A stretch of 64,000 nucleotides of DNA, taken from assembly GCF_012935715.1 (NCBI RefSeq), contig NZ_CP052860.1, forward strand, positions 1,488,001 through 1,552,000, written 5' to 3'. This stretch comes from Pseudomonas sp. ADAK13. Its GTDB lineage: Bacteria > Pseudomonadota > Gammaproteobacteria > Pseudomonadales > Pseudomonadaceae. The first letter of the stretch is position 1. Each line of letters starts with the position of its first letter. This document shows positions 28,312-37,170 of this stretch, piece after piece. The notes beneath the pieces are model-generated. The model searched no databases, was not told the DNA's origin, and saw nothing but the letters and a program-made list of their open reading frames with translations. The position numbers were made by a program, and so were the translations under genes.

Positions 28312-28503
28312 TCAAGTATGAATGGCGCCTTGAATCTGCGTAAAGACGCCTGTCACCGCATTCCGGATGGGGGTGACAAAGGCAGCCAAGCCGATAGCAA
28401 CCATCGCGGCCACCAGCGCGTACTCGATACCCGACGCTCCTTCTTTCGAGTAGAAAAAAATCTGGACTTTGATGAAACCCATGCGAATAAGATCAAGGAA
28501 CAT
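28312..28503 (-). CDS. flp: Flp-type IVb pilin
   Basis: A 63-residue type IVb pilin precursor. The prepilin motif GASGIEY gives cleavage after G22 with E at +5, followed by the hydrophobic helix EYALVAAMVAIGLAAFV. The mature pilin is only 41 residues, normal for Flp. It would be processed by FppA and polymerised through the RcpA secretin. An AAAGGAG site precedes the ATG. It is divergent from rcpC across 314 nt, which holds the promoters for both directions. Confidence 0.95.
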   Translation of the reverse strand: MFLDLIRMGFIKVQIFFYSKEGASGIEYALVAAMVAIGLAAFVTPIRNAVTGVFTQIQGAIHT

Positions 28504-28817
28504 AATGACTTCTCCTTTGCGCCCATGGCGCTGGTACCGCGGCATCACAAAATGATTCCGGTGTGCCACTAGAGCATTGTCAACAAACCCTATACCAACA
28601 ACTGTAAGAACTGATTAATCACAAAGTATTAGTCGGCTCGCTGGCGCCAAAAATCCAACTTTCCCAGAGGATCCGGAGATATTTTTCGCCCGGTAATGGC
28701 ATTTTGTCCTAGCTGAACTACCTTCAAATAGCGAAATAGTTAGATGTAGGAAGCGATCCGAATACGCAGGTATTAGTAGGAAAGAGCAGTGGATGCAGCA
28801 GGAAAAGGAGAGCCTTC
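28504..28817. promoter_or_regulatory. Divergent flp-rcpC control region
   Basis: 314 nt without a gene. It contains TAGTAGGAAAG at 28774-28784, repeated exactly on the other strand before pprB, and a related TGTAGGAAG at 28745-28753. GTATTAGT occurs at 28627 and 28770-28777. The region is AT-richer than average, as expected for promoters of the pilin and the assembly operon. No terminator is seen. Confidence 0.6.
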
Positions 28818-29756
28818 ATGAACAGTCGCATTAGCTTGATCCTCGCCGGACTGCTATTGGTGGGTGCGCTGATTGCAGGCTACTGGGGCCTGGTACTCAG
28901 CCGTCCTACCCCTGTCGCACCGCCCGTGACCCCATCACCTGAAGTGGTGCAACCCGTCGCCGAAGACCAGACACGCCAACCCGTAGTGGTACTGGCCCAC
29001 GATGTTGCACCCTTCGTTGCACTCACTGCCGCCGACCTGACCCTGGAAAGACTGCGCACGGTCCCCGCCGGCAGCCTGACCAGCCTCGACCAGGCCGTGG
29101 GCAAGGTGCCTTGGCGGCCGCTGTCGGCCGGTACCTGGCTGACCGAGGAGAGCTTCAACGCCGGTGGCACCCTGGCGCGGATGATCCGCCCCAACGAGCG
29201 CGCCTTGGCCGTCGCCGTGGATGAAGTGATCGGTGCCAGCGGGCAACTGGCCCCGGGGGACTACGTGGACGTCCTGCTCTTCCTGCGCCAGGAAGCCAGC
29301 AACCCGCAGCAGTCGGCACAAGTGGTGGTGCCCGCCTTGCGCCTGCTGGGCGTCGGCGATCAATTGGGGCTGACCAACGATGGCAAGCCCGGCTCTGTAC
29401 CACCGACCACCCCGGACGAAAAACTCAAGGCACAGCAGAGTCGCGCCAGCGCACGTACGGTACTGCTCGCCGTGCCGGAGGAGCTGCTGAGCCGGCTGAT
29501 GCTCGCGGCCCAATCCGGCGTGCTGCGCCTGGCCGTACGCAGTGCCGACGAACAACTGCTGAGCCAATACTGGGCCGGTGAAACGGAGTCCGCGATCAAC
29601 CTGGAAAACACCAAGCGCGATCTCTACCAGTTCAACCAACTGTCCTTCAGCCAGGCTCCCGCCAACAGCTTCGGCCCGGCCACAGCCAATGGTGCTTCAA
29701 AACGCTCGGGGGTCGAGGTGATACGCGGCAACCAGGTGACTCAACAAACGCCCTGA
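28818..29756 (+). CDS. rcpC: Flp pilus assembly protein RcpC/CpaB
   Basis: A 312-residue CpaB/RcpC family protein. An N-terminal membrane anchor (ISLILAGLLLVGALIAGYWGLVL) precedes a SAF-type domain (about residues 57-125, containing VVVLAHDVAPFVALTAADL) and the periplasmic RcpC domain (VDEVIGASGQLAPGDYVDVLL). RcpC works with the secretin RcpA in the outer part of the Flp pilus machine. It starts the assembly operon, with the GGAGAG site 7 nt before the ATG, and is followed 20 nt later by rcpA. Confidence 0.92.
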   Translation: MNSRISLILAGLLLVGALIAGYWGLVLSRPTPVAPPVTPSPEVVQPVAEDQTRQPVVVLAHDVAPFVALTAADLTLERLRTVPAGSLTSLDQAVGKVPWRPLSAGTWLTEESFNAGGTLARMIRPNERALAVAVDEVIGASGQLAPGDYVDVLLFLRQEASNPQQSAQVVVPALRLLGVGDQLGLTNDGKPGSVPPTTPDEKLKAQQSRASARTVLLAVPEELLSRLMLAAQSGVLRLAVRSADEQLLSQYWAGETESAINLENTKRDLYQFNQLSFSQAPANSFGPATANGASKRSGVEVIRGNQVTQQTP

Positions 29757-29776
29757 AAGCGCTAAGGATGCCTTGA

Positions 29777-31000
29777 ATGAGCAGTCGTTCCGTTTGGTTT
29801 TTTTCACGAGTATTCGGGGCTCTTTTCACCCTGAGCCTGCCCGTCGGGGCGGCACTGGCAGCGTCAGGTAATTGCGCAGGCCTGGGCCAGCTGCCGGCGG
29901 TGCTGGAGGTGGGCGAAGGCAATCAACAGGCCATTCAATCGCCGGTGCCGATTACGCGACTGGCCATCGGCGATCCGAAAGTGGCCGATGTGCAAGTCAA
30001 TGGCAACCAGGCGTTCCTGCTCACCGGCATCGCCTCGGGCACCACCAGTCTGATGGTCTGGACGGCCTGTTCCAGCAGCCCGCGCCAAAGCATGGTGTTT
30101 GTTCAAGGCAAAGCCACCTCGGCCCTGACCAGCCTGGCCCTGTCGCCGTCCGATGACCCGACACTGCCCAGCCAGGTGCAAACCGACATCCGCTTTGTGG
30201 AAGTGAGCCGCACCAAGCTCAAGGAGGCCAGTACCTCGATCTTTGGCCGGGGCGGCAACTTTCTGTTTGGTGCCCCCAACAACGTCGCCAACGCGGCGGC
30301 CACGGGATTTCGCGGGCTCCCGGTGAACAACGACACCTTCAACATCGGCTTTGGCGGCGGGCGTGTCTCGGCCATGATCAACGCCCTGGAAAGCAGCGGT
30401 TTTGCCTACACCCTCGCCCGCCCGAGCCTGGTGGCGCTCAGCGGGCAAAGTGCGACCTTCCTCGCCGGTGGTGAAGTACCGATCCCGGTGCCCAGCAGCG
30501 GCAGCAACACCATCTCCATCGAGTACAAGGAGTTCGGTATCCGCCTGACCCTGACCCCGACGGTCATCGACCATGGGCGAATTTCCCTGAAGGTCGCGCC
30601 TGAGGTCAGTGAGCTGGACTACAGCAACGCGGTCACCATCCAGGGTATCTCGGTGCCCGCGCTGACGATCCGTCGCACCGACACCAGCATCTCCCTGGCC
30701 GACGGTGAAAGCTTCGTGATCAGCGGCCTGATCAGCACCAACAACACCTCCAACGTCAGCAAGTTTCCCGGCCTTGGCGACGTCCCGATCCTCGGTGCGT
30801 TCTTTCGCGATTCCAGCGTCAGTCGCCAGGAAAAAGAGTTGTTGATGATTGTTACCCCGCACCTCGTTCAGCCGCTGGCCGCCAACGCTCAACTGCCCTC
30901 GTTGCCTGGGGAAAAACTGCGCAATTACGACCCTAACTGGTACCGCCTGTATTTCCTCGAAAACGGCAATTTCGACCGCCGCAGTGGACTGTCCGAATGA
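29777..31000 (+). CDS. rcpA: Flp pilus secretin RcpA/CpaC
   Basis: A 407-residue outer-membrane secretin with a Sec signal peptide, a pilus-secretin N-terminal domain (VPITRLAIGDPKVADVQV) and the conserved secretin C-terminal domain (about residues 220-365; VPIPVPSSG, FGIRLTLTPTVID, FPGLGDVPILGAFFRDSSVSRQEKELLMIVTP). It forms the outer-membrane pore for the pilus. It overlaps tadZ by 4 nt (ATGA), showing translational coupling. Confidence 0.95.
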   Translation: MSSRSVWFFSRVFGALFTLSLPVGAALAASGNCAGLGQLPAVLEVGEGNQQAIQSPVPITRLAIGDPKVADVQVNGNQAFLLTGIASGTTSLMVWTACSSSPRQSMVFVQGKATSALTSLALSPSDDPTLPSQVQTDIRFVEVSRTKLKEASTSIFGRGGNFLFGAPNNVANAAATGFRGLPVNNDTFNIGFGGGRVSAMINALESSGFAYTLARPSLVALSGQSATFLAGGEVPIPVPSSGSNTISIEYKEFGIRLTLTPTVIDHGRISLKVAPEVSELDYSNAVTIQGISVPALTIRRTDTSISLADGESFVISGLISTNNTSNVSKFPGLGDVPILGAFFRDSSVSRQEKELLMIVTPHLVQPLAANAQLPSLPGEKLRNYDPNWYRLYFLENGNFDRRSGLSE

Positions 31001-32187
31001 GCGAGAGCCTGAGCCAGACGTTTTTGGCAATTACCCGCAACACCACGGATCTGGAATGGCTCCAGGGTGCACTCGCGCCTCTGGGCCAAGTGGTCAGCGC
31101 CGGCGCCGGCAGCCTCGACGAACTGCTGGCGCTGGTGGACGTGACGTTCGCCAACCTGGTGTTTATCGGCCTGGACCGTGAACACGTGACCACCCAGTGC
31201 GCCCTGATCGAAGGCGCGCTGGAAGCCAAGCCGATGCTCGCCATCGTGGCCCTGGGTGACGGCATGGACAACCAGCTTGTACTGAACGCGATGCGTGCCG
31301 GTGCGCGGGATTTCGTGGCCTACGGCTCACGCTCCAGTGAAGTCGCCGGCCTGGTCCGCCGCCTGAGTAAACGCTTGCCGGCGGTTACCCCCAACGCCCA
31401 TCTGGGCGGGCTGACCGTGCTCTACGGCACCCAGGGCAATGCCGACGGCGCGCTGATCGCCAGCCACCTGGCGCTGGTGGTGCAAAAAAGCGGGCAGCAA
31501 ACGTTGTTGCTCGACCTCGGCCTGCCGCTCGCGGACAGCCTGGCGCTGCTGGGGCTGGAAAGCTCTTTTCATTTCGGCGATGCCCTGCGCCACTTGCGAC
31601 GCCTGGACTCAACACTGATCAACAGCGCGTTCACCTCGGCCGAAGCCGGCCTGCGCATCCTCGCCTACCACAACAATGACGAGCCCCTGGAGCGTACCAG
31701 TGCGGCCGAGCTGTACATGTTGCTCAGCGCCCTGCGCCAGCACTTCCAGCACATTGTGGTGAACCTGACCGGGCAACCCGACAGTGAAGCCCTGCGCACC
31801 TTTGTCAGCCATTGCGACAAGCTGCTGTGGTGCACCGACCAAAGCGTGCCGGACTGCCGCCGTAACCTGGCGGTGCTCAACCTGTGGCGCGAAAAAGGCA
31901 TGAAACTGGAGCATGCCCGCCTGTTGGTAGACCGCTATCTGAAAGGCGCCGCCCCGGACTCGGAAGCGCTGGGCAAAAGCTTCGGGCTGGAAGTGATCGC
32001 CGTATTACCCTGGAGCCCGGAGGTGCGCCTGAGTGCGAAAAACCAGGCCCAGACCCTGTTCTCCCTGGCGCCTCGGGAAGCCCTGACGCAAGCGTTGCGC
32101 GCCTTGGGCGAGCGCCTGGCAAAACGCTCCGAAGGCCTGGAAAAACCTTCCACCAACTGGCTTAACCGCCTGCTGAGGACCAAATGA
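30997..32187 (+). CDS. tadZ: Pilus assembly localisation protein TadZ/CpaE
   Basis: A 396-residue protein with an atypical receiver-like N-terminal half (about residues 1-125) and a ParA/MinD-type ATPase-like C-terminal half (LTVLYGTQGNADGALIASHLA, where the Walker A is degenerate). TadZ marks the pole or assembly site for the Tad machine. It overlaps rcpA and, by 4 nt, tadA. The lack of a clear GKxGxGK motif suggests weak or no ATPase activity, as in other TadZ proteins. Confidence 0.9.
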   Translation: MSESLSQTFLAITRNTTDLEWLQGALAPLGQVVSAGAGSLDELLALVDVTFANLVFIGLDREHVTTQCALIEGALEAKPMLAIVALGDGMDNQLVLNAMRAGARDFVAYGSRSSEVAGLVRRLSKRLPAVTPNAHLGGLTVLYGTQGNADGALIASHLALVVQKSGQQTLLLDLGLPLADSLALLGLESSFHFGDALRHLRRLDSTLINSAFTSAEAGLRILAYHNNDEPLERTSAAELYMLLSALRQHFQHIVVNLTGQPDSEALRTFVSHCDKLLWCTDQSVPDCRRNLAVLNLWREKGMKLEHARLLVDRYLKGAAPDSEALGKSFGLEVIAVLPWSPEVRLSAKNQAQTLFSLAPREALTQALRALGERLAKRSEGLEKPSTNWLNRLLRTK

Positions 32188-33455
32188 GCGGCGAGAAGCT
32201 GTTTGGTGTTGCCCCGCGCGGCAGCGTCGGCAACACCGATCACGACGGCCTGAAACTGGTGCTGCATCGCTACATCATCGATGCCATCGAGGATTCGGGG
32301 AAAAACCTGCTGGAAGGCACCCGCCAATCCCTTGCCCAATTTGTGATCGACAAGGTCGCCGAATACATCACGCGCATGCACCTGGCGATTTCCCGCTATG
32401 AGATGGAACGCCTGGCCGAAGAGATCGTCGACGAGCTGACCGGTTTTGGCCCGCTGGAAGTGCTGCTGCGCGACCCGACCGTCACCGAGATTCTGGTCAA
32501 CGGCCCGCATCGGGTGTTCGTCGAGCGCGACGGCCTGCTGCAGCAGAGTGATTTGCGCTTCATTGACGACCACCATGTGGAGCGGGTCATGCAGCGCATC
32601 CTCGCGCCCCTCGGGCGGCGGCTGGATGAGTCCTCGCCAATGGTCGATGCGCGTCTGCCCGATGGCAGCCGGGTCAATGCGATCATCCCGCCGATTGCCC
32701 TCGACGGGCCCTGCCTGTCGATTCGGAAGTTTCGCAAGGACATGCTCAAAAGCAGCGACCTGGTGGCGATGCAAACCATCGACCAGGCGATTTTCGAGTT
32801 CTTCCAGGACGCCGTCGGCAAACGCTGCAACATCCTGATCAGCGGCGGTACCGGCACCGGTAAAACCACGCTACTGAACATTCTCAGCCAACTGATCAAC
32901 CCTCGCGAACGCCTGGTTACCATTGAAGACGTGGCCGAGTTGCAACTGGGCCATCCTCACGTCGTGCGCCTGGAAACCCGACCGCCCAACGCCGAGGGGC
33001 ATGGCGAGGTGAAAGCCAGTGACTTGATCCGCAACGCCCTGCGGATGCGGCCCGACCGGATCATCCTCGGCGAGATTCGGGGCGTGGAAGTCATCGATGT
33101 GTTGACCGCCATGAACACCGGCCACGACGGTTCGATGAGTACCGTGCACGCCAACAACGCCCAGGACGCCCTGCTGCGCCTGGAAACCCTGGTGGGCCTG
33201 ACCGGCCGGGTCGTGGCGGAAAAAACCCTGCGGCAAATGATCTGTGCGGCGCTGGATGTAGTGATCCAGCTGACGCGCCTGCCCGATGGCCGACGCTGCG
33301 TCAGCGAGGTGGTGGAAGTGGTGGGCATACGCGAGGACGTGTACGTCACCAACACCCTGTTCCGCCACGACAAGCGCACCGGCTTCGGCTTCCTGCGGGA
33401 AGCCGTCAATCCTGCGGGCGACAAGTTGCGCCACGAAGGCCACCTGCCGGTGTAG
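32184..33455 (+). CDS. tadA: Flp pilus assembly ATPase TadA/CpaF
   Basis: A 423-residue secretion ATPase of the VirB11/CpaF family. Walker A (GGTGTGKTTLL) is near residue 222, with the Asp box and Walker B (PDRIILGEIRG) and the His box (MSTVHANNA) following. It powers both extension and possibly retraction of the pilus from the cytoplasmic face. It is followed 11 nt later by tadB, and the unit from rcpC to tadD is tightly packed. Confidence 0.95.
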   Translation: MSGEKLFGVAPRGSVGNTDHDGLKLVLHRYIIDAIEDSGKNLLEGTRQSLAQFVIDKVAEYITRMHLAISRYEMERLAEEIVDELTGFGPLEVLLRDPTVTEILVNGPHRVFVERDGLLQQSDLRFIDDHHVERVMQRILAPLGRRLDESSPMVDARLPDGSRVNAIIPPIALDGPCLSIRKFRKDMLKSSDLVAMQTIDQAIFEFFQDAVGKRCNILISGGTGTGKTTLLNILSQLINPRERLVTIEDVAELQLGHPHVVRLETRPPNAEGHGEVKASDLIRNALRMRPDRIILGEIRGVEVIDVLTAMNTGHDGSMSTVHANNAQDALLRLETLVGLTGRVVAEKTLRQMICAALDVVIQLTRLPDGRRCVSEVVEVVGIREDVYVTNTLFRHDKRTGFGFLREAVNPAGDKLRHEGHLPV

Positions 33456-33466
33456 GAGGCAACCCG

Positions 33467-34351
33467 ATGATCGGTCCAATGCTGCTCGCCCTGCTTGCCC
33501 TGGCCCTTCTGGTGCTCGGCGTGAGCCTGATGCGCAACGGTTTGCGCAAGGCCCAGACCGACCGGGTGTTGAAACGCCTGGCCGAAGGGCAGCCCCAGTC
33601 CATGAAAGACAACGCGGTAGCCACCAGCCTGGAACGCACCTTTATCCGTGCAGGCCTTGGCAGGCCGACTGAACGCCTGGGCCTGTGGCTGACCCTGTGG
33701 GCCGTTGGCGCCCTGCTGGGAGGGCTACTGGGCCAGTGGATAGGCCTGTTCGTGATGGTGGTAGTACCGCCCTTGGCGTTGCGCCTGTACATCGCCGTAC
33801 GCTACCGGCGCCGGCTGCGCCGAATGATCGAGCAATTGCCGCAGTTGCTCGACCACGCCGTACGCAGCCTCAAATCCGGACGCACCCTGGCGGACGCGAT
33901 CCTGAGCGGCATCGATGCCAGCGACGACCCGCTGAAAAAATCCATGGGCCGTATCAAGCGCAATGTGCAACTGGGTGTCAGCCTGCCCGACGCGGCTCAA
34001 GACTATGCCGAGTTTTATGAACAGGATGAACTGCGCCTGTTTGCCCTGGGCCTCAAGGTCAACCACCGCTACGGAGGCAACGCCAGTGAGCTGCTGGAAA
34101 ACCTGATCAAGATGATTCGCGAGCGCGACCAGGGCGCCCGGCAATTACGCGCCATGACGGGTGAAACCCGGGTGACCGCGCTGGTACTCGCGGTGCTGCC
34201 GGTGAGTGTCGCGGGCTACTTCCTGATCGTTAATCCGACGTACCTGATGGCCATGTGGGATGACCAAAGTGGCCAGCGCCTGATGCTCGCTGCGTTCGCC
34301 TTGCAAATCACCGGCTGCGTGGTGCTATGGCGCATGTTGCGGAGCATATGA
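33467..34351 (+). CDS. tadB: Flp pilus inner-membrane platform protein TadB
   Basis: A 294-residue GspF-type T2SSF protein. It has one or two N-terminal helices, the cytoplasmic F domain (about residues 115-235; IEQLPQLLDHAVRSLKSGRTLADAIL and AGARQLRAMTGETRVTAL-like region) and C-terminal helices. It forms the inner-membrane platform with TadC and contacts TadA. It is preceded by GGAGGC and separated from tadC by 1 nt. Confidence 0.93.
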   Translation: MIGPMLLALLALALLVLGVSLMRNGLRKAQTDRVLKRLAEGQPQSMKDNAVATSLERTFIRAGLGRPTERLGLWLTLWAVGALLGGLLGQWIGLFVMVVVPPLALRLYIAVRYRRRLRRMIEQLPQLLDHAVRSLKSGRTLADAILSGIDASDDPLKKSMGRIKRNVQLGVSLPDAAQDYAEFYEQDELRLFALGLKVNHRYGGNASELLENLIKMIRERDQGARQLRAMTGETRVTALVLAVLPVSVAGYFLIVNPTYLMAMWDDQSGQRLMLAAFALQITGCVVLWRMLRSI

Positions 34352-34352
34352 G

Positions 34353-35237
34353 ATGGCGATAGTGATCAGTGCCGTATTGTTTCTTGCCGCGTTATCGCTG
34401 CTGCTGGCCAATATCCTGAGCAGTCGTCGGCAACAACGCCTGGTCACCCAACGGCTGCAAGGCGAGCCGGGCCGCAACGACAAGATGAGTGAGTGGTTGC
34501 ACCAGTTGGGCAGTACTCGGATCGGCCAACGCACCGTCAGCCTCGACAACGAAACCCAAACCCTGCTCAACCGCATGGGCTGGAGAAAGGCCAGCCAGCG
34601 TTCGATGTTTGCCGCTTGCCAGATCGGCGCGCCGATACTCCTGTTTGGCCTGACCGCGCTGGCACTGAATGTGTTTTTCCCCGACACCGAGCATGGTGCT
34701 GTGATCGCCCTGCTGGGCCTGATCATCGGTTACCTGCTGCCCAAGCGAGTCCTGGTTTCCCTCGCCAAAAAGCGCCAGGCACGAATCGGCCGGGAAGTGA
34801 CGACCTTCATTCCCCTGGTGCGCATCCTGTTTGAGTCCGGCATGGCCGTAGAGCAGGCGCTTCGGGTCATGGCCTACGACGCACAGAAACTGTTGCCGGT
34901 GCTGACCGCCGAACTGCGCCTGGTGCTGGCGCGCGTGGATTCCGGGCTGGAATTGGGTGAAGAATTGAACAAGGCCAGCCAGGTGCTGGCCGTCGACGAA
35001 CTCACCGACACCTGCCTGATCCTCCAGCAGCTACTGCATCAGGGCGGTGGTGCGATGAAGTCGCTGCAATCGCTCAAGCAACTGCTGGATGACCGGCGCC
35101 TGACCCGCTTGCAGGAATACATTTCCAAGATGTCCGCCAAGATGTCCGTGGTGATGATGCTGTTCCTGTTTCCCGCATTACTGATCGTATTGGCCGGCCC
35201 TGGCTTTATCGCCATCGCCAAAGCCTTCACGCCTTGA
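34353..35237 (+). CDS. tadC: Flp pilus inner-membrane platform protein TadC
   Basis: A 294-residue second GspF-type platform protein, paralogous to TadB. An N-terminal helix, two further helices near residues 85-130, the F domain (TTFIPLVRILFESGMAVEQALRVMAYD through KLLPVLTAELRLVLARVDSGLEL) and a C-terminal helix are visible. It pairs with TadB. It starts 1 nt after the tadB stop, consistent with coupled synthesis in equal amounts. Confidence 0.93.
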   Translation: MAIVISAVLFLAALSLLLANILSSRRQQRLVTQRLQGEPGRNDKMSEWLHQLGSTRIGQRTVSLDNETQTLLNRMGWRKASQRSMFAACQIGAPILLFGLTALALNVFFPDTEHGAVIALLGLIIGYLLPKRVLVSLAKKRQARIGREVTTFIPLVRILFESGMAVEQALRVMAYDAQKLLPVLTAELRLVLARVDSGLELGEELNKASQVLAVDELTDTCLILQQLLHQGGGAMKSLQSLKQLLDDRRLTRLQEYISKMSAKMSVVMMLFLFPALLIVLAGPGFIAIAKAFTP

Positions 35238-35248
35238 GAGGACATGCA

Positions 35249-35971
35249 ATGAAGACCGTGATGATCGCCTGCAGCCTGTTGTTACTCGGTGGTTGTGCCA
35301 GTAACGGACAGCTGCCATGGGCGGGTTTCAGCGCTCAGGGCAGTTGTGCCAAGCCCAATTCCAATCAGGAGTTGTCGTTGAACCTGGCCGACGACATGGC
35401 CAACGAGGGCAAGCTGCACGCCAGCCTGGCCAACCTGCAAAACCTGCCGGACACCCTGCCCCAGGTACGCCAGCGTCAGGCCAAGGTGTACCGCCTGCTG
35501 GGGCGCAGCGAAGCCGAACCGTTGTACCGCAGCCTGCTCGGCACCTGCCTGGCCGCCGAAGGCGAGCACGGCCTGGGCCAATTGGCCGCCGCCCGGGGTG
35601 ACAACGGCCAAGCCATGGCGCACTTGCAGCGCGCGGCCAGGATGTCGCCCACCGACGAGAAAATCCGCAACGACCTGGGCGTCGTGTACCTCAATCAACG
35701 GCGCGTGGAAGACGCGCGCTTTGAATTCCTCACCGCCATGGAGCTCAAGCAAAGTGATCAACTGGCGGCGGTCAATCTGGTCACGCTGATGATCTATCAG
35801 GACAACTGGGAGCAAGCCGCACAAGTGGCCAGCCGCATGGGCCTGAGCCCTGAACAAGTGACGCAGGCCCAAGCCCGGGCGCAGCAACTGAAAGCCCCCG
35901 TATCCATGGCGACCGCGCCAAAAGATCAGGTCGCCGCCGCCAGCGACGCGGCGCAGGCGCCGGTCAAATAG
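35249..35971 (+). CDS. tadD: Flp pilus assembly lipoprotein TadD (TPR protein)
   Basis: A 240-residue lipoprotein (lipobox LGGC, C16) with tetratricopeptide repeats across the middle (AAARGDNGQAMAHLQRAARMSPTDEKIRNDLGVVYLNQRRVEDARFEFLTAMELK region). TadD acts as a pilotin for the secretin. The ATG after GAGAGG is chosen over a TTG five codons upstream. The C-terminus is Ala/Gln-rich and probably flexible. Confidence 0.92.
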   Translation: MKTVMIACSLLLLGGCASNGQLPWAGFSAQGSCAKPNSNQELSLNLADDMANEGKLHASLANLQNLPDTLPQVRQRQAKVYRLLGRSEAEPLYRSLLGTCLAAEGEHGLGQLAAARGDNGQAMAHLQRAARMSPTDEKIRNDLGVVYLNQRRVEDARFEFLTAMELKQSDQLAAVNLVTLMIYQDNWEQAAQVASRMGLSPEQVTQAQARAQQLKAPVSMATAPKDQVAAASDAAQAPVK

Positions 35972-35993
35972 GTCCAAGAAGGGAGTACACACG

Positions 35994-36272
35994 ATGAAAC
36001 TCACACTGCTCGCCACGCTATTGCTAGCCGGCCTGCCAATGACGGCTCTGGCGATTGAACCCGGACCTTCTTCGCCACAACAAAAACAGACCGAGGGCTG
36101 GCTGCAGTTGCAAGTCAGCGGCGAGCGGGCATCCGCCAACCGACAGAAGGCCTCGCCCGCTGAACGCGACCAGGCCATGCAACGTTGGCTGGACAGTTAC
36201 AAACACCCTATTCCCGAGTACTACGACCAGAAACAGGGGGGTTCCACCCCCGGTGGCGGCAGCAGTAACTAG
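35994..36272 (+). CDS. DUF3613 small exported protein of the Tad locus
   Basis: A 92-residue protein with a Sec signal peptide (cleavage near LALA, residue 19) and a short charged mature part with WLQLQVSGERAS and QAMQRWLDSYKHPIPEYY, followed by a Gly/Ser tail. Similar small proteins occur beside tadD in Pseudomonas (PA4298 in P. aeruginosa). The function is unknown. It is the last gene of the rcpC operon and overlaps the end of the convergent pprB gene by 4 nt. Confidence 0.82.
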   Translation: MKLTLLATLLLAGLPMTALAIEPGPSSPQQKQTEGWLQLQVSGERASANRQKASPAERDQAMQRWLDSYKHPIPEYYDQKQGGSTPGGGSSN

Positions 36273-37057
36273 TGGGCCGTGACGCGCTGGCGGGCCGCCG
36301 AATTACTCGGTGACAACGCCAGCGCCAGCTGGGTGCGGTTGTGCATATGGGTCAGGCGCAGCACCTGGGACACGTAGAGTTTCACCGTGTTTTCGGTGAT
36401 ACCCAGCTCACAGGCGATTTGATAGTTGGTCTGGCCCTTGCCTACCAGCCTGGCGACATCCAGCTGGCGCGGAGACAGCTGATTGAAGATCGCCGGTATT
36501 TCAACGCGGTCAGCGTCGCTGACGTCGCCGTCGGCCTCTGTCGACAAGCTGGCTTGCGGGCTGCTGCGCACCTTGTCGAGGTCATGATAAAGATCGTCGA
36601 TGGACGCCGAGAGAAACTGCAGCTTCTGGTTCAGATGCCCCAGGTCGAGATTTTTCTGCCGGTCTTGCAACGCCACGACCTGGCGCTGCAACCCTTCGAG
36701 CAGTTCGCCGAGGTTGATCGGCTTCTGGTAGTAATCGGCAATCCCGGCACGCAGGGCCTTGATCACGTCCTGCTTGTCTGCACGCCCCGTCAACATGATG
36801 GCCTCAAACACCCGCTGCTTGCCGGCCAGGCGTTGCAGGGCCTGGACCAGCTCGATCCCGTCCATCTCTGGCATATGCAGATCGCACAGCACCAGACCGA
36901 TTTCGGCATCGTCGCGAAAGCGCTCGATGGCCTGCTGGCTGGAGTGGCAAGGGACGCAGCGGTAACCGCTGCTTTCAAGAAATTCGCAAAGCTCTTCCAC
37001 GATCAGGGGCTGATCATCGACAACGAGCACTTTCACTTCAGAGGTAAGCTTGTTCAC
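36269..37057 (-). CDS. pprB: LuxR-type response regulator of the Tad pilus
   Basis: A 262-residue regulator with an N-terminal receiver (VLVVDDQPLIV, D59 in LVLCDLHMPEMDG), a linker with a helical segment and a C-terminal LuxR/NarL helix-turn-helix (about residues 193-252; LSPRQLDVARLVGKGQTNYQIACELGITENTVKLYV). In P. aeruginosa PprB, phosphorylated by PprA, switches on the Flp pilus and adhesins and lowers virulence. Here it lies inside the same cluster. Its upstream region has two TAGGAAAG repeats, one shared with the rcpC promoter region. Confidence 0.92.
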   Translation of the reverse strand: MNKLTSEVKVLVVDDQPLIVEELCEFLESSGYRCVPCHSSQQAIERFRDDAEIGLVLCDLHMPEMDGIELVQALQRLAGKQRVFEAIMLTGRADKQDVIKALRAGIADYYQKPINLGELLEGLQRQVVALQDRQKNLDLGHLNQKLQFLSASIDDLYHDLDKVRSSPQASLSTEADGDVSDADRVEIPAIFNQLSPRQLDVARLVGKGQTNYQIACELGITENTVKLYVSQVLRLTHMHNRTQLALALSPSNSAARQRVTAH

Positions 37058-37108
37058 GCGCTACTCCATGCCTGGGCAAGCCAAAGACCGACCGATCCAT
37101 TCCGACCA

Positions 37109-37154
37109 CTTTCCTATACAACCTACCCATAAACGTAGACGTACTTTCCTACTA
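37109..37154 (-). promoter_or_regulatory. Repeated TAGGAAAG motif before pprB
   Basis: On the minus strand, TAGTAGGAAAG (37144-37154) and TATAGGAAAG (37109-37118) are direct repeats 36 nt apart, 50-100 nt before the pprB start. The first is an exact 11-nt match to 28774-28784 before rcpC. It is a candidate binding site for PprB itself or another shared regulator. Confidence 0.45.
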
Positions 37155-37170
37155 TGTACATAGCGATAGC

